This document shows positions 52,505 to 63,434 of a stretch of 64,000 nucleotides of DNA, in pieces. Position numbers and translations under genes: made by a program. The first letter of the stretch is position 1; each line of letters starts with the position of its first letter. Source of the stretch: Ferrimonas kyonanensis DSM 18153. GTDB taxonomy: Bacteria; Pseudomonadota; Gammaproteobacteria; Enterobacterales; Shewanellaceae. The stretch is taken from positions 172,345-236,344 of the forward strand of contig NZ_KE384364.1 in the NCBI RefSeq assembly GCF_000425405.1, given 5' to 3'. The notes under the pieces are model-generated. The model was not told the origin of the DNA, did not search any database, and saw nothing but the letters and a program-made list of their open reading frames with translations.

Positions 52505-53872
52505 TCAGCGAGGCATCTTCATTCCAGGGGGCAACATGCCGCCCATACCGCGCATCATCTTCTTCAGGCCGCCGCCTTTCATCTTCTTCATCATCTTCTG
52601 CATCTGGGTAAACTGCTTCAGCAACCGGTTGACGTCCTGCAACTGAGTGCCAGAGCCGGCGGCGATGCGACGCTTACGGGATCCCTTGATGATATCGGGG
52701 CGAGCGCGCTCCCCCGGCGTCATGGAGTTGATGATCGCCTCCATCCGCTTGGTCATCTTGTCGTCCTGCACCTGAGACAGGGCTTCGGTAGGCAGTTGGC
52801 CGACACCGGGCATCTTCTCGAGCATGCCCATCATGCCACCCATGTTGTGCATCTGGCGCAGTTGATCACGAAAATCAGTCAGGTCAAAACCCTCCCCTTT
52901 CTTGATCTTCTTGGCCAGTTTTTCTGCCTGGGATTTATCAACCTTACGCTCCACCTCTTCGATCAGAGACAGCACGTCCCCCATCCCCAAGATGCGCGAA
53001 GCCACCCGGTCCGGGTGGAAAGGTTCCAGAGCGTCGGTCTTTTCACCCACCCCGAGGAATTTAATCGGCTTGCCGGTAATGTGGCGAATGGACAAGGCCG
53101 CACCGCCACGGGCGTCACCGTCCACCTTGGTGAGGATCACCCCGGTCAACGGCAGCGCTTCATCAAACGCCTTGGCAGTGTTGGCCGCATCCTGACCGGT
53201 CATGGAATCAACCGTAAACAGGGTCTCCACCGGATCGATGGCAGCATGCAACGCCTTGATCTCGTCCATCATGTCGGCATCGACGTGCAGACGACCAGCG
53301 GTATCGACGATCACCACGTCGATGAATTTCTTACGGGCGTGATCCACCGCGGCATTGGCGATGGCGACCGGCTTCTGGCTGACGTCGGACGGGAAGAATT
53401 CCACCCCGATGTCGGTGGCCAGAGTCTCCAACTGTTTGATCGCCGCCGGACGATAGACGTCGGCACTGACCACCAGTACCGATTTCTTTTCCCGCTCTTT
53501 CAGCAGCTTGGCCAGTTTACCCACGCTGGTGGTTTTACCGGCACCCTGCAGGCCTGCCATCATTACCACCGCCGGTGGCTGACTGGCCAGGTTGAGGGCT
53601 TCGTTGGACTGGCCCATGGCCGCTTCCAGTTCACCCTGAACAATTTTAATGAAAGCCTGGCCTGGACTCAGGCTCTTGGACACCTCGGTGCCCACGGCCC
53701 GTTCGCGCACCTTGGCAACGAAATCGCGGACCACGGGCAGGGCCACGTCGGCCTCCAGCAACGCCATGCGCACTTCGCGCAGGGTGTCTTTAATGTTGTC
53801 TTCGGTAAGACGACCACGGCCGCTGATATTTTTCAGCGTCTGGCCTAAGCGTTCGGATAGATTCTGGAACAT
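52505..53872 (-). CDS. ffh: Signal recognition particle protein Ffh
   Basis: SRP54 homologue that binds 4.5S RNA and signal sequences. Start MFQNLSERLGQTLKNI at 53872; an ATG four codons earlier is in frame but unusual. 455 residues: N domain, GTPase G domain (GLQGAGKTTSVGKLA, DTAGRLHVDA, LTKVDGDARGG) and methionine-rich M domain with SGSGTQLQDVN and a Met/Lys-rich tail (MQKMMKKMKGGGLKKMMR). Confidence 0.98.
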   Translation of the reverse strand: MFQNLSERLGQTLKNISGRGRLTEDNIKDTLREVRMALLEADVALPVVRDFVAKVRERAVGTEVSKSLSPGQAFIKIVQGELEAAMGQSNEALNLASQPPAVVMMAGLQGAGKTTSVGKLAKLLKEREKKSVLVVSADVYRPAAIKQLETLATDIGVEFFPSDVSQKPVAIANAAVDHARKKFIDVVIVDTAGRLHVDADMMDEIKALHAAIDPVETLFTVDSMTGQDAANTAKAFDEALPLTGVILTKVDGDARGGAALSIRHITGKPIKFLGVGEKTDALEPFHPDRVASRILGMGDVLSLIEEVERKVDKSQAEKLAKKIKKGEGFDLTDFRDQLRQMHNMGGMMGMLEKMPGVGQLPTEALSQVQDDKMTKRMEAIINSMTPGERARPDIIKGSRKRRIAAGSGTQLQDVNRLLKQFTQMQKMMKKMKGGGLKKMMRGMGGMLPPGMKMPR

Positions 53873-54126
53873 CGCCTGCTGCATCGGTTAATGGGGAGTC
53901 ACCGCATTATAACGGCGTGCCGATTACAAACACAAACCCACCCCGGCGCACGGGTCTACCACTCACCGAGGTCAGGGCCGAGTTTGATCCGGGCCAAACA
54001 AAATGCAATTCAGCACCGAAAATGCGATTTCAACCGCTGCCCAAACTTAATAGTGCATGATAAGCTTGAGAAAATAGGGTAATTACCCACTGAATTAACG
54101 ATGCAATAGGTGAGGAACAAGGCATT

Positions 54127-54912
54127 ATGGAGTTTTTTGCCATCAGCGCGATTTTGGGTTACGGCGTGGCCTTTTATCTGGTTGCCAGCAAGCTGCTGCA
54201 CTCAGACGGCCCCAACCGTAAGCTGGCAACCATTGCCGGCGCCGTCGGGGTCCTCAGTCATGGCGCCGCCCTGACGCCCATGATTCTCGAGAGCGGCGGC
54301 CAACACTACAGCTTGGTGAACACCGCCTCTCTGGTGATGCTGATGATCACAACCGCCATTACCCTGATGCTGCCACGCATCAAGGTGATTGTGGTGGTGC
54401 CTGCAGTATACATCTGTGGCATTTTCGGGGCCGCCGGCATGGTGCTGCTGCCGCAAAATGAAGGCTACCTGTTTAACGATCCGGCGCTGTTCACTCACGT
54501 GGGCACCTCGTTGTTGTCCTACGCGGTGTTCTTCATCGCCGCCCTGTACGCCATTCAGCTGGCCAGCATCAACCGCCGCCTCAAGGATCGTAAGCTGATG
54601 CTGGAGTCACCACTGCCGCCGCTAATGACGGTAGAGAAGCAGCTGTATCACCTGATCATGATCGGCTTTGCCTTGCTGACCTTCGCCCTGGCCACCGGGT
54701 TTATCTTCCTGGAGGGGTTCTTCGGCAGCGGTCAGGCCCACAAAGCGGTGTTCGCCTCGGCGGCCTGGCTGGTGTACGGCACCATGCTGTATCGCCACCG
54801 TACCCGCGGCATGCGCATCCGTAGCGCCATCATCTACAGCATGACCGGCGTGGTCCTGCTGACCCTGGCCTACTTCGGCAACCGCCTGGTGCGAGAACTG
54901 CTCATCGGTTAA
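54127..54912 (+). CDS. ypjD: Cytochrome c assembly-like inner-membrane protein YpjD
   Basis: A 261-residue protein with about eight membrane helices of the CcsA/HemX type. The conserved FTHVGTSLLSYAVFFIAALYAIQL, EKQLYHLIMIGFALLT and GFIFLEGFFGSGQAHKAVFAS are the family signatures, with conserved His in the heme-handling region. Function in this group is not established. Divergent from ffh and followed by the CorC-like gene, as in E. coli. Confidence 0.92.
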   Translation: MEFFAISAILGYGVAFYLVASKLLHSDGPNRKLATIAGAVGVLSHGAALTPMILESGGQHYSLVNTASLVMLMITTAITLMLPRIKVIVVVPAVYICGIFGAAGMVLLPQNEGYLFNDPALFTHVGTSLLSYAVFFIAALYAIQLASINRRLKDRKLMLESPLPPLMTVEKQLYHLIMIGFALLTFALATGFIFLEGFFGSGQAHKAVFASAAWLVYGTMLYRHRTRGMRIRSAIIYSMTGVVLLTLAYFGNRLVRELLIG

Positions 54913-54989
54913 TGCCCGCGGCCGCCCTTGACACGGGGCGGCCATTTCCTAATTCTAGGACCTTAACCGACATAAAGGATTGCCACCTC

Positions 54990-56252
54990 TTGGACGACAT
55001 ATCCACCGACAGCCTGCTGATAGTGCTGGCTGTCCTACTCTTCCTCTCCGCCTTCTTCTCGGGCACCGAAACGGCGATGATGTCGCTGAATCGGTACCGG
55101 CTGCGACACCTGAGCCAACAGGGGCACAAGGGAGCCCGACGGGCAGAACGTCTACTGGAAAGGCCGGATCGACTCATCGGCCTGATCCTGATCGGCAACA
55201 ACATCGTCAACCTGGCCGCGGCCTCGCTGGCCACCATCGTATGTCAGCGCTGGTTCGGTGCCTGGGGCCCAGCGGTCGCCACCGGGGCCCTGACCTTCAT
55301 CGTACTGATCTTCGCCGAAGTCACCCCCAAGACCCTGGCAGCCCTGTACCCGGAAAAACTGGCCTACCCCAACAGTGTGATACTGCGGCCATTGATGACC
55401 CTGTTCTACCCTCTGGTGTGGTTGGTGAACAGCATCAGCAATGCCCTGCTCTCCGTCGCCGGGGTCCGCACCCTGCGTGGCGATGGCGACGACCTGTCTG
55501 CCGACGAGTTGCGCTCGGTCCTCAATGAAGCCAGCGCCATGATCCCACGCCGCCACCGGGAGATGCTGGTGTCGATTCTGGATCTGGAAAAAGTCACCGT
55601 CGAGGATGTGATGGTGCCGCGCAATGAGCTGTATGCCATCGACATCAACGATGACTTTAAGACCATGATGAAGCAACTGACCCACAGCCCCCACAGCAAG
55701 GTGTTGCTGTATCGGGATAACATCGACGATGTGGTCGGGTTCCTGCATCTGTCCGATCTGTTGCGACTGATGGCCAGGGAGCAGGGGGTAACGGACAAGG
55801 CCACCCTGCTGCGAGAAGTACGAGAGATCTATTACGTCCCCGAAGGTACGCCGCTGAATGTACAACTGCTGAAGTTTCAGCGTGCCAAGGAGCGACTGGG
55901 GCTGGTGGTGGATGAGTACGGTGACATTCAGGGGCTGGTATCGCTGGAGGACATTCTCGAAGAGATCGTCGGTGACTTCACCACCGGTCTGCAGCCCGCC
56001 ATCAGCGATGAGATCAGCAAACAGGACGACGGCAGCTACCAGGTGGACGCCAGCATCAACATTCGTGACATGAACCGGGAAATGAACTGGCACTTCCCTA
56101 CCGATGGCCCTAAGACCCTCAATGGCCTGGTGCTGGAAGCACTGGAAGACATCCCTAAAGAGCACACCAGCCTGTCCATCGGCCCCTACCAAATCGAGGT
56201 ACTGGAGGCCAACGAGAGTATGGTCACCACAGTCCGAATAGAACCTAAATAG
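54990..56252 (+). CDS. CNNM/CorC-type transporter-associated protein (YfjD-like)
   Basis: I take TTG 54990 as start, which gives the family N-terminus (LDDISTDSLLIVLAVLLF) and has AAAGGA upstream; an ATG at 54912 gives 26 non-conserved residues. The 420-residue protein has a DUF21 membrane domain (FFSGTETAMMSLNRYRL, GNNIVNLAAAS, FAEVTPKTLAALYPE), two CBS domains (VMVPRNELYAID, VVDEYGDIQGLVSLEDILEE) and a C-terminal CorC-HlyC domain. The family is linked to Mg2+ or Co2+ efflux. Confidence 0.93.
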   Translation: MDDISTDSLLIVLAVLLFLSAFFSGTETAMMSLNRYRLRHLSQQGHKGARRAERLLERPDRLIGLILIGNNIVNLAAASLATIVCQRWFGAWGPAVATGALTFIVLIFAEVTPKTLAALYPEKLAYPNSVILRPLMTLFYPLVWLVNSISNALLSVAGVRTLRGDGDDLSADELRSVLNEASAMIPRRHREMLVSILDLEKVTVEDVMVPRNELYAIDINDDFKTMMKQLTHSPHSKVLLYRDNIDDVVGFLHLSDLLRLMAREQGVTDKATLLREVREIYYVPEGTPLNVQLLKFQRAKERLGLVVDEYGDIQGLVSLEDILEEIVGDFTTGLQPAISDEISKQDDGSYQVDASINIRDMNREMNWHFPTDGPKTLNGLVLEALEDIPKEHTSLSIGPYQIEVLEANESMVTTVRIEPK

Positions 56253-56289
56253 CCATTAGGGCAAGACCCTCAAAAATCTGAACTATACT

Positions 56290-56323
56290 AAAAGGCCGGC
56301 GTCCCGAAAGACGCCGGCCTTTT
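56290..56323 (+). terminator. Terminator after the CorC-like gene
   Basis: Fourteen-base arms starting AAAAGGCCGGCGTC, six-base loop, ending in TTTT. Confidence 0.9.
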
Positions 56324-56344
56324 GACTGTCAGGGAGGATAGGCG

Positions 56345-56710
56345 ATGCAAGGGTGTTTATGGTTGGGCCGCTGTGGCCTGCTCGGGCTGGCACTGATGAC
56401 AGCACCGCTGCACGCCGACAGCCAATGGGTCACGGCGCCGACCCTGGCCTACCAGGATCCCAATTTCACTCAAATTCCCCTGACTCTTGAGCAGCGCTGG
56501 GGCGGCGGGCCCTGGTATACCCAAACCTCGGTCAGCCTGACCGAATCCCACCTGCCCCAACTGAATCAGCCCACCGAAAACGGCCTCGGCGCTCGCATCG
56601 GCGGCGGCCTCAAACTGGGACCCGTCAACATCTCTGTCGACCTTCAGTACCAGCAACAACGGCAGCAAAGCCTGACCGTATTGGGGTTTCGAACCGAAGT
56701 GAATTTCTAA
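56345..56710 (+). CDS. Small secreted, probably outer-membrane, hypothetical protein
   Basis: A 121-residue protein with signal peptide (ending near PLHA) and a good ribosome-binding site (GGGAGGAT). Mature region has repeated short amphipathic β-strands (YTQTSVSLTES, GARIGGGLKLGPVNISVDLQYQQQ) and ends in GFRTEVNF with a C-terminal Phe, as in outer-membrane barrels, but is too short for a full 8-strand barrel on usual spacing. Family not recognised. Confidence 0.7.
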   Translation: MQGCLWLGRCGLLGLALMTAPLHADSQWVTAPTLAYQDPNFTQIPLTLEQRWGGGPWYTQTSVSLTESHLPQLNQPTENGLGARIGGGLKLGPVNISVDLQYQQQRQQSLTVLGFRTEVNF

Positions 56711-56722
56711 CCCGCGCCCCGG

Positions 56723-57100
56723 CTAACTGAGCACCACCGTTGCCACCGCATAGCGGCGCTCATCCGCCAGGCTGATGTGGGCATCGGTCGCCCCCAACGC
56801 CTGCATCCGAGCCAGGGCACCGCCGCTCAGGTGCAGCTTTGGCGCACCATCGTCGTTGTGTCCCAGCTCGATGTGCTGAAACGATACGCCTCGTCCAATG
56901 CCGGTACCCAGCGCCTTACCCACCGCTTCCTTGACCGCAAAGCGTTTGGCCAACAACCGAGCCGGCGCCTTGCTGGCCGCCAGTTCGCCCCGCTCGTTGG
57001 CGGTAAGAATGCGATCGGCAAAACGCTGACCGAGGCGCTGAAATTGCGCCTCGACCCGCTCGATTTCGACAATGTCGGTGCCCAGCCCCTTAATGGTCAT
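56723..57100 (-). CDS. acpS: Holo-[acyl-carrier-protein] synthase
   Basis: Transfers phosphopantetheine from CoA to ACP. 125 residues with GLGTDIVEIERVE (Mg-binding Asp) and LLAKRFAVKEAVGKALG. Overlaps pdxJ by one base, the widespread pdxJ-acpS pair. Confidence 0.98.
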   Translation of the reverse strand: MTIKGLGTDIVEIERVEAQFQRLGQRFADRILTANERGELAASKAPARLLAKRFAVKEAVGKALGTGIGRGVSFQHIELGHNDDGAPKLHLSGGALARMQALGATDAHISLADERRYAVATVVLS

Positions 57101-57834
57101 CAGATCCCCTGACGGCCTTCAAGCATCAACCGGCGCATGTCTCGCACCGCGATCTCCAGGCCGTCGATGGCCGCCCGGGCGATGATGGCATGGCCGATAT
57201 TCAGCTCATAGATCTCGGCAATGGCGGCGATCGGCTTCACATTGTGGTAGTTCAGGCCATGACCGGCGTTCACCACCAGCCCCTGGGCGGCGGCATAGCG
57301 GGCGCCTTCGGCAATGCGGGCCAGTTCCTGCTGCTGGGCCTCTTCGCTTTCTGCATCGGCATAGGCGCCGGTATGAATCTCAATGTAAGGCGCCCCCACC
57401 TTAACCGCCGCATCGATCTGCGCTTTGTCGGCATCGATGAACAGCGACACCTTGATGCCCGCGGCTTTAAGACGCGATACCGCGTCCAGCATCTTATCCA
57501 GCTGACCGGCCACATCCAGGCCACCTTCGGTGGTCAGCTCTTCCCGTTTCTCTGGCACCAGGCACACGTAGACCGGCTGTACACCGATGGCGATGTCCAG
57601 CATCTCCTCGGTCACCGCCATCTCCAGATTCATGCGGGTCTTCAGGGTCTGAGCCAACACCTGCACATCGCGATCGACAATGTGACGGCGGTCTTCTCGA
57701 AGATGGATGGTGATGCCGTCGGCACCGGCGTGCTCCGCCACCGCCGCCGCATGCACAGGATCGGGGTAGTCGGTGCCCCGAGCCTGACGCAGAGTCGCAA
57801 TGTGGTCGATATTGACACCCAGTAAAATGCTCAT
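57100..57834 (-). CDS. pdxJ: Pyridoxine 5'-phosphate synthase
   Basis: TIM-barrel enzyme closing the vitamin B6 ring. 244 residues; [52 protein letters not shown] and [12 protein letters not shown] are family hallmarks. Its ATG overlaps the recO stop by four bases. Confidence 0.98.
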   Translation of the reverse strand: MSILLGVNIDHIATLRQARGTDYPDPVHAAAVAEHAGADGITIHLREDRRHIVDRDVQVLAQTLKTRMNLEMAVTEEMLDIAIGVQPVYVCLVPEKREELTTEGGLDVAGQLDKMLDAVSRLKAAGIKVSLFIDADKAQIDAAVKVGAPYIEIHTGAYADAESEEAQQQELARIAEGARYAAAQGLVVNAGHGLNYHNVKPIAAIAEIYELNIGHAIIARAAIDGLEIAVRDMRRLMLEGRQGI

Positions 57835-58541
57835 GATGTGCTTGTCCTTGGTCTGGTTTTTCTTTGAAACAATTCCCGGCTGCGCAGTGGTTTGTTGCCC
57901 AGCAGTGGCTTCAGCAGGGTACGCGCCAGATGCTTGGCTTGGTGCAGGTGCTGGGAATCACTCAGTTGCTGCTGCTGCAGTGCCAGCAACATCGCCCCCA
58001 AATAGCCGCGGTCGCCCGCCACCGGCATAAAGCCGTGCTCAGCCACCAGGCTGTAGCGACCTTCGGCCTGCAGCGGCTCGCCACAGGCATCCTGGCTCAG
58101 CAAGGGAGCCACCCCGAGGTAGTCCAGTAGCATCCATTCAAAATACCGCAGCACCGCTTCGTTGCTGTCGGTGGTGGCCAGAGTTAACAGGCTCTGATGG
58201 TAACCTTGGTACAACGACGGGCACGCTTGTAACTCAGACAGTAACCGGACTGTCAGCTCGTTACAATACAAGCCGCAAAACAACTTCTGCCCCTGCAGTG
58301 GTACAGGCAGGCTCAGGGTTTCGACACTTTTAAGAGTTTTCAGTGACCCGGTGCCGGAAAGAAGAATTTTGAGAGGTTGAAACGGTTGCAGGGCGGCTTT
58401 GGTCAGGCCGCCCTGTTTTCCGCTGCTGCGAGCCACCGCCGCCACCTTGCCATCCTGCTCGGTCAGCAAGGTGATCAGCTGGCTGCGCTCACGATAAGGG
58501 CGGGCGTGCAGCAGATAGGCAGACTGCCAACCCGCGTCCAA
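57831..58541 (-). CDS. recO: DNA repair protein RecO
   Basis: Helps load RecA on SSB-coated gaps. 236 residues; N-terminal OB-fold ([21 protein letters not shown] and [10 protein letters not shown]), then [17 protein letters not shown] zinc-finger Cys set is not complete here. Directly abuts the era stop. Confidence 0.95.
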   Translation of the reverse strand: MDAGWQSAYLLHARPYRERSQLITLLTEQDGKVAAVARSSGKQGGLTKAALQPFQPLKILLSGTGSLKTLKSVETLSLPVPLQGQKLFCGLYCNELTVRLLSELQACPSLYQGYHQSLLTLATTDSNEAVLRYFEWMLLDYLGVAPLLSQDACGEPLQAEGRYSLVAEHGFMPVAGDRGYLGAMLLALQQQQLSDSQHLHQAKHLARTLLKPLLGNKPLRSRELFQRKTRPRTSTS

Positions 58542-59450
58542 TCAGTCGTCCCCGTACCCCAGGCTGCGCAGCGCCCGTTCGTCGTCCGCCCAACCGGATT
58601 TCACCTTGACCCAGGTCTCCAGGTACACCTTGGTCTCGAACATGTTTTCCATCTCGATCCGCGCTTCGCGGCCGATGGTACGCAGCTTGTCGCCCTTGTT
58701 GCCGATCACCATCCGTTTCTGGCCTTCCCGCTCCACCAGAATCAACGCGTGAATGTGGAAGGTGCCCTTTTCGTCGACCTTGAACTGCTCGATCTCCACC
58801 GTGGCGGCATAGGGCAGTTCATCGCCAAGGAATCGCATCAGCTTTTCACGCAGAATCTCCGAGGCCATAAAGCGCTGGCTGCGATCGGTGACGTAATCTT
58901 CAGGGAAGTAATGAATCGACTCCTGGATGCTGTCCAGAGACAGCGCCATGATCGGATCCACATTACCGCCCTTGCCGGCGGCCACCGGGAACACCGCATC
59001 AAAGTCAAACTTGCTCTGCAACTCCTGCAGGTGCGGCAACAGCTCCTCTTTGTCTTTGATCTGATCAACCTTGTTGATCACCAGGGCCACTTTGCGCCCC
59101 TCGTTGCCTTCCCGGCCAAGCTTCTTCAGCACCATCTCGTCGTCCGGGGTCCACTTGGTGCCCTCGACCACAAACAGCACCAACTCGACGTCGGCCAGCG
59201 AGGTGGCCGCCGCCCGGTTCATCAACCGGTTGATGGTGCGCTTCTCTTCGATGTGCAGCCCGGGGGTGTCCACAAAGATCACCTGGCGAGGGCCTTCGGT
59301 GTGAATGCCCATGATTCGGTGCCGGGTGGTCTGCGGCTTACGGGAGGTAATGCTGATCTTCTGCTTCAGCAGACGATTCAGCAGGGTCGACTTGCCCACA
59401 TTGGGGCGGCCGACGATGGCAACGAAACCGCAGTAGGTGGTATCGGTCAT
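58542..59450 (-). CDS. era: GTPase Era
   Basis: Assembly GTPase for the 30S subunit. 302 residues; G1 [17 protein letters not shown]3 [10 protein letters not shown]4 NKVD, and a C-terminal KH domain ([32 protein letters not shown]). Overlaps rnc by four bases. Confidence 0.99.
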   Translation of the reverse strand: MTDTTYCGFVAIVGRPNVGKSTLLNRLLKQKISITSRKPQTTRHRIMGIHTEGPRQVIFVDTPGLHIEEKRTINRLMNRAAATSLADVELVLFVVEGTKWTPDDEMVLKKLGREGNEGRKVALVINKVDQIKDKEELLPHLQELQSKFDFDAVFPVAAGKGGNVDPIMALSLDSIQESIHYFPEDYVTDRSQRFMASEILREKLMRFLGDELPYAATVEIEQFKVDEKGTFHIHALILVEREGQKRMVIGNKGDKLRTIGREARIEMENMFETKVYLETWVKVKSGWADDERALRSLGYGDD

Positions 59451-60118
59451 ACTTTCAATAACTCCAGGACCTTACCGGCTGCGTCCTGCTCCGCCTTGCG
59501 TCGCGAGCTGCCTTTGCCCAGTACCGGGTCGGTCACCTCGCTTACCAGGCAATGCACGGTAAACTGTTGGTTGTGGGCATCACCGGTTACGGTGACCACT
59601 TCGTAGTTAGGCAGCGGCTTCTTACGCGCCTGCAGCCACTCCTGCAATCGGGTCTTAGGATCTTTCTGCCCGGCACCGGGCACAATGGTATCCAGTCGCT
59701 GCTTCCACAGGCTCAGCAGCAGCGGCTTGCACACCTCAATGCCGTCGTCGAGGAACACCGCCCCGAGAATGGCCTCCACTGCGTCGGCCAGGATAGAATC
59801 CCGACGGAATCCGCCGGATTTCAGTTCACCGGCACCGAGGCGAATGTAATCGCCCAGGTTCAGCTCACGGGCGATTTCGGCCAGGGTTACCCCCCGTACC
59901 AGCGTAGCCCGCATGCGGGTCATGTCGCCTTCCGCCGCTTGCGGAAAACGATGGTACAACTCCTCGGCAATCACCATGGACAGCACGGCATCACCCAGGT
60001 ACTCCAGTCGTTCATTATGACGACTGCCGGCGCTACGATGCGTCAGAGCCTGTTGCAACAATTGAGGCTGCTTGAACTCATAGCCAAGCAGTCTCTGTAA
60101 ACGATTTAAATCAGCCAC
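59447..60118 (-). CDS. rnc: Ribonuclease III
   Basis: Double-strand RNA endonuclease. 223 residues; signature [13 protein letters not shown] with catalytic acids, [15 protein letters not shown], and a dsRBD ([25 protein letters not shown]). Between lepB and era as usual. Confidence 0.99.
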   Translation of the reverse strand: MADLNRLQRLLGYEFKQPQLLQQALTHRSAGSRHNERLEYLGDAVLSMVIAEELYHRFPQAAEGDMTRMRATLVRGVTLAEIARELNLGDYIRLGAGELKSGGFRRDSILADAVEAILGAVFLDDGIEVCKPLLLSLWKQRLDTIVPGAGQKDPKTRLQEWLQARKKPLPNYEVVTVTGDAHNQQFTVHCLVSEVTDPVLGKGSSRRKAEQDAAGKVLELLKV

Positions 60119-60127
60119 AGCTAACCT

Positions 60128-61048
60128 TTATTGTAATCCGCCGATGCGATTAAAGCGCACGCCGGTAGGCACCCATCCGGGCAGGACACTGCTGCTATCG
60201 CGGTCAAACTCAAAGGAGATCCAGATTCCGGTGGCCTGGCCAACCAGGTTTTCCTCGGGCACAAAGCCCCAGAAACGGCCATCGGTACTGTTGTCTCGGT
60301 TATCACCCATCACAAAGTAGTGGCCTTCAGGCACTACCCACTCGCCGGTGCGGCGACCCTGCTGCTGATAATAGTAGCGCAGCGGTTCCGGCCGGCGGGG
60401 ATTGATCAGAGTATCGTGGGTAATGCCCATCAGATCTTCTTTCAGGCGCAGCAACGGCGTGCCGTTTTGCGAAAACTCACCACTGTTGACCTTGGCACTA
60501 TTGATGGCGGTCAACTCGGGACAAGGAGACACCCCAGCCTCACATTTAGGCTGGACGAACAACTGCTTGTTGCGATACACCACCTTGTCGCCCGGCAAGC
60601 CGATCACCCGCTTGATGTAATCAATGCGAGTGTCTTTCGGGTATTTGAACACCACAATGTCGCCGCGTTGCGGCTCATTGTTGTCCCAGAACTTGTAGCG
60701 GAAAACCGGATCGCGCAGACCGTATTCGTGCTTGTTCACCAGAATGAAGTCCCCCACCAGCAGCGTCGGCATCATCGAGCCGGACGGAATCTGGAAGGGT
60801 TCCCACAGGAACGAACGCAAAATCAGCACGAAGGCGATAACCGGGAAAATGGACTTGGAAGTTTCCACCAACCAAGGTTCCTGGACCAGCTTTTCCTGGG
60901 CGTCCTCCGGCAGTTCGCCAGAAGTTTGCTGGCTGGCAAAAGCCAGTTTTTCCTGGCGCTTTGGCGCCAGGTAAAAATGATCGAGTAGCCAAACCAGACC
61001 AGACCCGAGGGTGATCAACACCAGGATCAGTGAAAACATTGCCGCCAT
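60128..61048 (-). CDS. lepB: Signal peptidase I
   Basis: Membrane endopeptidase that removes signal peptides. 306 residues; two N-terminal membrane helices (about 3-24 and 64-82), catalytic Ser in PSGSMMPTLLVGDF, catalytic Lys in RIDYIKRVIGLPGDKV, and HYFVMGDNRDNSTDGR. Confidence 0.98.
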   Translation of the reverse strand: MAAMFSLILVLITLGSGLVWLLDHFYLAPKRQEKLAFASQQTSGELPEDAQEKLVQEPWLVETSKSIFPVIAFVLILRSFLWEPFQIPSGSMMPTLLVGDFILVNKHEYGLRDPVFRYKFWDNNEPQRGDIVVFKYPKDTRIDYIKRVIGLPGDKVVYRNKQLFVQPKCEAGVSPCPELTAINSAKVNSGEFSQNGTPLLRLKEDLMGITHDTLINPRRPEPLRYYYQQQGRRTGEWVVPEGHYFVMGDNRDNSTDGRFWGFVPEENLVGQATGIWISFEFDRDSSSVLPGWVPTGVRFNRIGGLQ

Positions 61049-61054
61049 CTGCGC

Positions 61055-62845
61055 TTATTCTCCTACTTTCAGTACGGCCAGGAAGGCCTCCTGGGGAACC
61101 TCTACGTTACCCAGTTGCTTCATCCGCTTCTTGCCCTCTTTCTGCTTCTGCAGCAGCTTCTTCTTACGGCTCACGTCACCGCCATAACACTTGGCGGTCA
61201 CGTCTTTGCGCAGCGCTTTCACGTTGCTGCGAGCCACAATCATGCTGCCGATGGAAGCCTGAATGGCAATGTCGAACATCTGCCGCGGAATCAGTTCCCG
61301 CATCTTTTCCACCAGCTGGCGGCCGCGGAACTGGGCGTTCTCTTTATGGGTGATCATCGCCAACGCATCGATACGCTCGCCGTTGATCATCACATCCAGA
61401 CGCACCATCTCCTCTTCCTGGAAGCGGGTGAAGTTGTAATCCAGCGAGGCAAAGCCACGGCTGGTGGACTTGAGTCGATCGAAGAAGTCCAATACCACTT
61501 CCGCCATCGGCAGTTCATAGGTCACTGCCACCTGGTTACCGTGGTAGGCCATCTTAGTCTGAACCCCGCGCTTTTCGATACACAGGGTTATCACATTACC
61601 GAGATATTCCTGTGGAACCAGAATGTTGGCTTCGACAATCGGCTCGGCAATGGTTTCAATGTTGTTCAGTGGTGGCAACTCAGAGGGGTTATCCACCAAC
61701 AGGGTTTCTCCCTTGGTGGTCGTCACCTTGTACACCACCGTCGGCGCGGTGGTGATCAGATCCAGGTTGTACTCCCGCTCCAGCCGCTCCTGAATGATCT
61801 CCATGTGCAGCATACCCAGGAAGCCGACCCGGAAGCCGAAGCCCAGTGCCGATGAAGTTTCTGGCTCGAAGAACAGCGATGCGTCATTCAGTGACAGCTT
61901 GTTCAGGGCGTCACGGAAAGACTCATAATCCTCACTGGAGATCGGAAACAGACCGGCGTACACCTGCGGTTTCACTTTCTGGAAGCCCGGCAACACCTCT
62001 TCGGTGCCGTGCTTGGCGGTGGTCAAGGTATCGCCCACCGGCGCACCGTGAATCTCTTTGATGCCACACACCACCCAGCCTACCTCGCCGGTATTGAGGA
62101 CGGTGGTGTCTTTCTGCTTCGGGGTAAAGATGCCGAGACGATCGACGCCCCACACCTGGCCGGTACTCATCACCTTGATCTTGTCGTTCTTCTTCAGAAC
62201 GCCATTTTTAATCCGCACCAGCGACACCACCCCCAGGTAGTTGTCGAACCAGGAGTCGATGATCAGCGCCTGCAGCGGCGCCTCCGGATCCCCTTCCGGT
62301 GGTGGAATCTTGTCGACGATGCACTCGAGCACCTCATCGACACCGATGCCGGTCTTGGCCGAACAGCGCACCGCTTCGATGGCGTCGATGCCGACGATGT
62401 CTTCAATCTCTTCCGCGACCCGCTCCGGATCCGCCTGCGGCAGATCGATCTTGTTGAGGATCGGCTGCACCTCAAGATCCATCTCGATGGCGGTGTAGCA
62501 GTTCGCCAGAGTCTGGGCTTCTACCCCCTGACCGGCGTCCACCACCAGCAGGGCGCCTTCACAAGCCGCCAGCGACCGCGATACTTCATAGCTGAAGTCC
62601 ACGTGCCCGGGAGTGTCGATGAAGTTCAGCTGATAGGTTTCACCGTCCTTCGCCGTGTAATCCAGAGTCACACTCTGTGCTTTAATGGTAATGCCGCGCT
62701 CACGCTCAATGTCCATGGAATCGAGCACCTGGGCTGCCATCTCACGCTCTGACAAACCACCGCAAACCTGGATCAATCGATCGGAAAGGGTCGATTTACC
62801 GTGGTCGATGTGGGCGATGATACTGAAATTTCGAATATGCTTCAT
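61055..62845 (-). CDS. lepA: Elongation factor 4
   Basis: Translational GTPase that can back-translocate ribosomes. 596 residues; [43 protein letters not shown], and the LepA-specific C-terminus ([20 protein letters not shown]). Six bases from lepB. Confidence 0.99.
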   Translation of the reverse strand: MKHIRNFSIIAHIDHGKSTLSDRLIQVCGGLSEREMAAQVLDSMDIERERGITIKAQSVTLDYTAKDGETYQLNFIDTPGHVDFSYEVSRSLAACEGALLVVDAGQGVEAQTLANCYTAIEMDLEVQPILNKIDLPQADPERVAEEIEDIVGIDAIEAVRCSAKTGIGVDEVLECIVDKIPPPEGDPEAPLQALIIDSWFDNYLGVVSLVRIKNGVLKKNDKIKVMSTGQVWGVDRLGIFTPKQKDTTVLNTGEVGWVVCGIKEIHGAPVGDTLTTAKHGTEEVLPGFQKVKPQVYAGLFPISSEDYESFRDALNKLSLNDASLFFEPETSSALGFGFRVGFLGMLHMEIIQERLEREYNLDLITTAPTVVYKVTTTKGETLLVDNPSELPPLNNIETIAEPIVEANILVPQEYLGNVITLCIEKRGVQTKMAYHGNQVAVTYELPMAEVVLDFFDRLKSTSRGFASLDYNFTRFQEEEMVRLDVMINGERIDALAMITHKENAQFRGRQLVEKMRELIPRQMFDIAIQASIGSMIVARSNVKALRKDVTAKCYGGDVSRKKKLLQKQKEGKKRMKQLGNVEVPQEAFLAVLKVGE

Positions 62846-62996
62846 CTAGTCCGCTTCTTGCAAAAACTACAGGAATAAATTATCTACGATAGCTATAGGG
62901 GGGGGATTTTAACGGATTTTGTGCCCGGCGGCTATGCATCCGGGCATTGCAGGCACAGCGCAGCGGAAAAACCGTCACCGAGCACGGGGTCGCAGA

Positions 62997-63434
62997 CTAA
63001 CCGGGCGTTGTCGACACCCCCAGCACCCTGAGAATCCGCGGGGTCGGCGTGAAACGATGCGACAATCCCCGGGCCAGCAAAAAGCCTCCGATGGCCAGTC
63101 CGATCCCGGCTAACAGCGACAGCCACTCAGGCCCGCCCCACACGGCCCCCAACCCGGCCCCTAACAATAAGCCTAGCAGGGGCAGCAGATACACCAAGGC
63201 GGCGGCCGTAATCAGTTGCTGCTCAGGAATACCGAGGCTGACCTGAGTGCCCACCGACAGCGGTTTGCCGTACGTCAGGGTCAGGCGCTGGGCTTTCGCG
63301 GCCACCGCTTTGGCCACCACACCGGAGCCACAGGTGTCCGCTTCGTGGCAGTGGCCACAGGCACTCTGACTCTGCCAACTGACGGTTACCCGGCCATCGG
63401 CACAGGCTTCCACCCGGGCCAGAGCCTCGATCAT
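62997..63434 (-). CDS. rseC: RseC/MucC family protein (SoxR-reducing complex)
   Basis: A 145-residue inner-membrane protein with an N-terminal Cys-rich region (SACGHCHEADTC) and two membrane helices (about 78-98 and 105-125). Works with RseAB in σE control and in the SoxR-reducing system. Its ATG overlaps the rseB stop. Confidence 0.93.
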   Translation of the reverse strand: MIEALARVEACADGRVTVSWQSQSACGHCHEADTCGSGVVAKAVAAKAQRLTLTYGKPLSVGTQVSLGIPEQQLITAAALVYLLPLLGLLLGAGLGAVWGGPEWLSLLAGIGLAIGGFLLARGLSHRFTPTPRILRVLGVSTTPG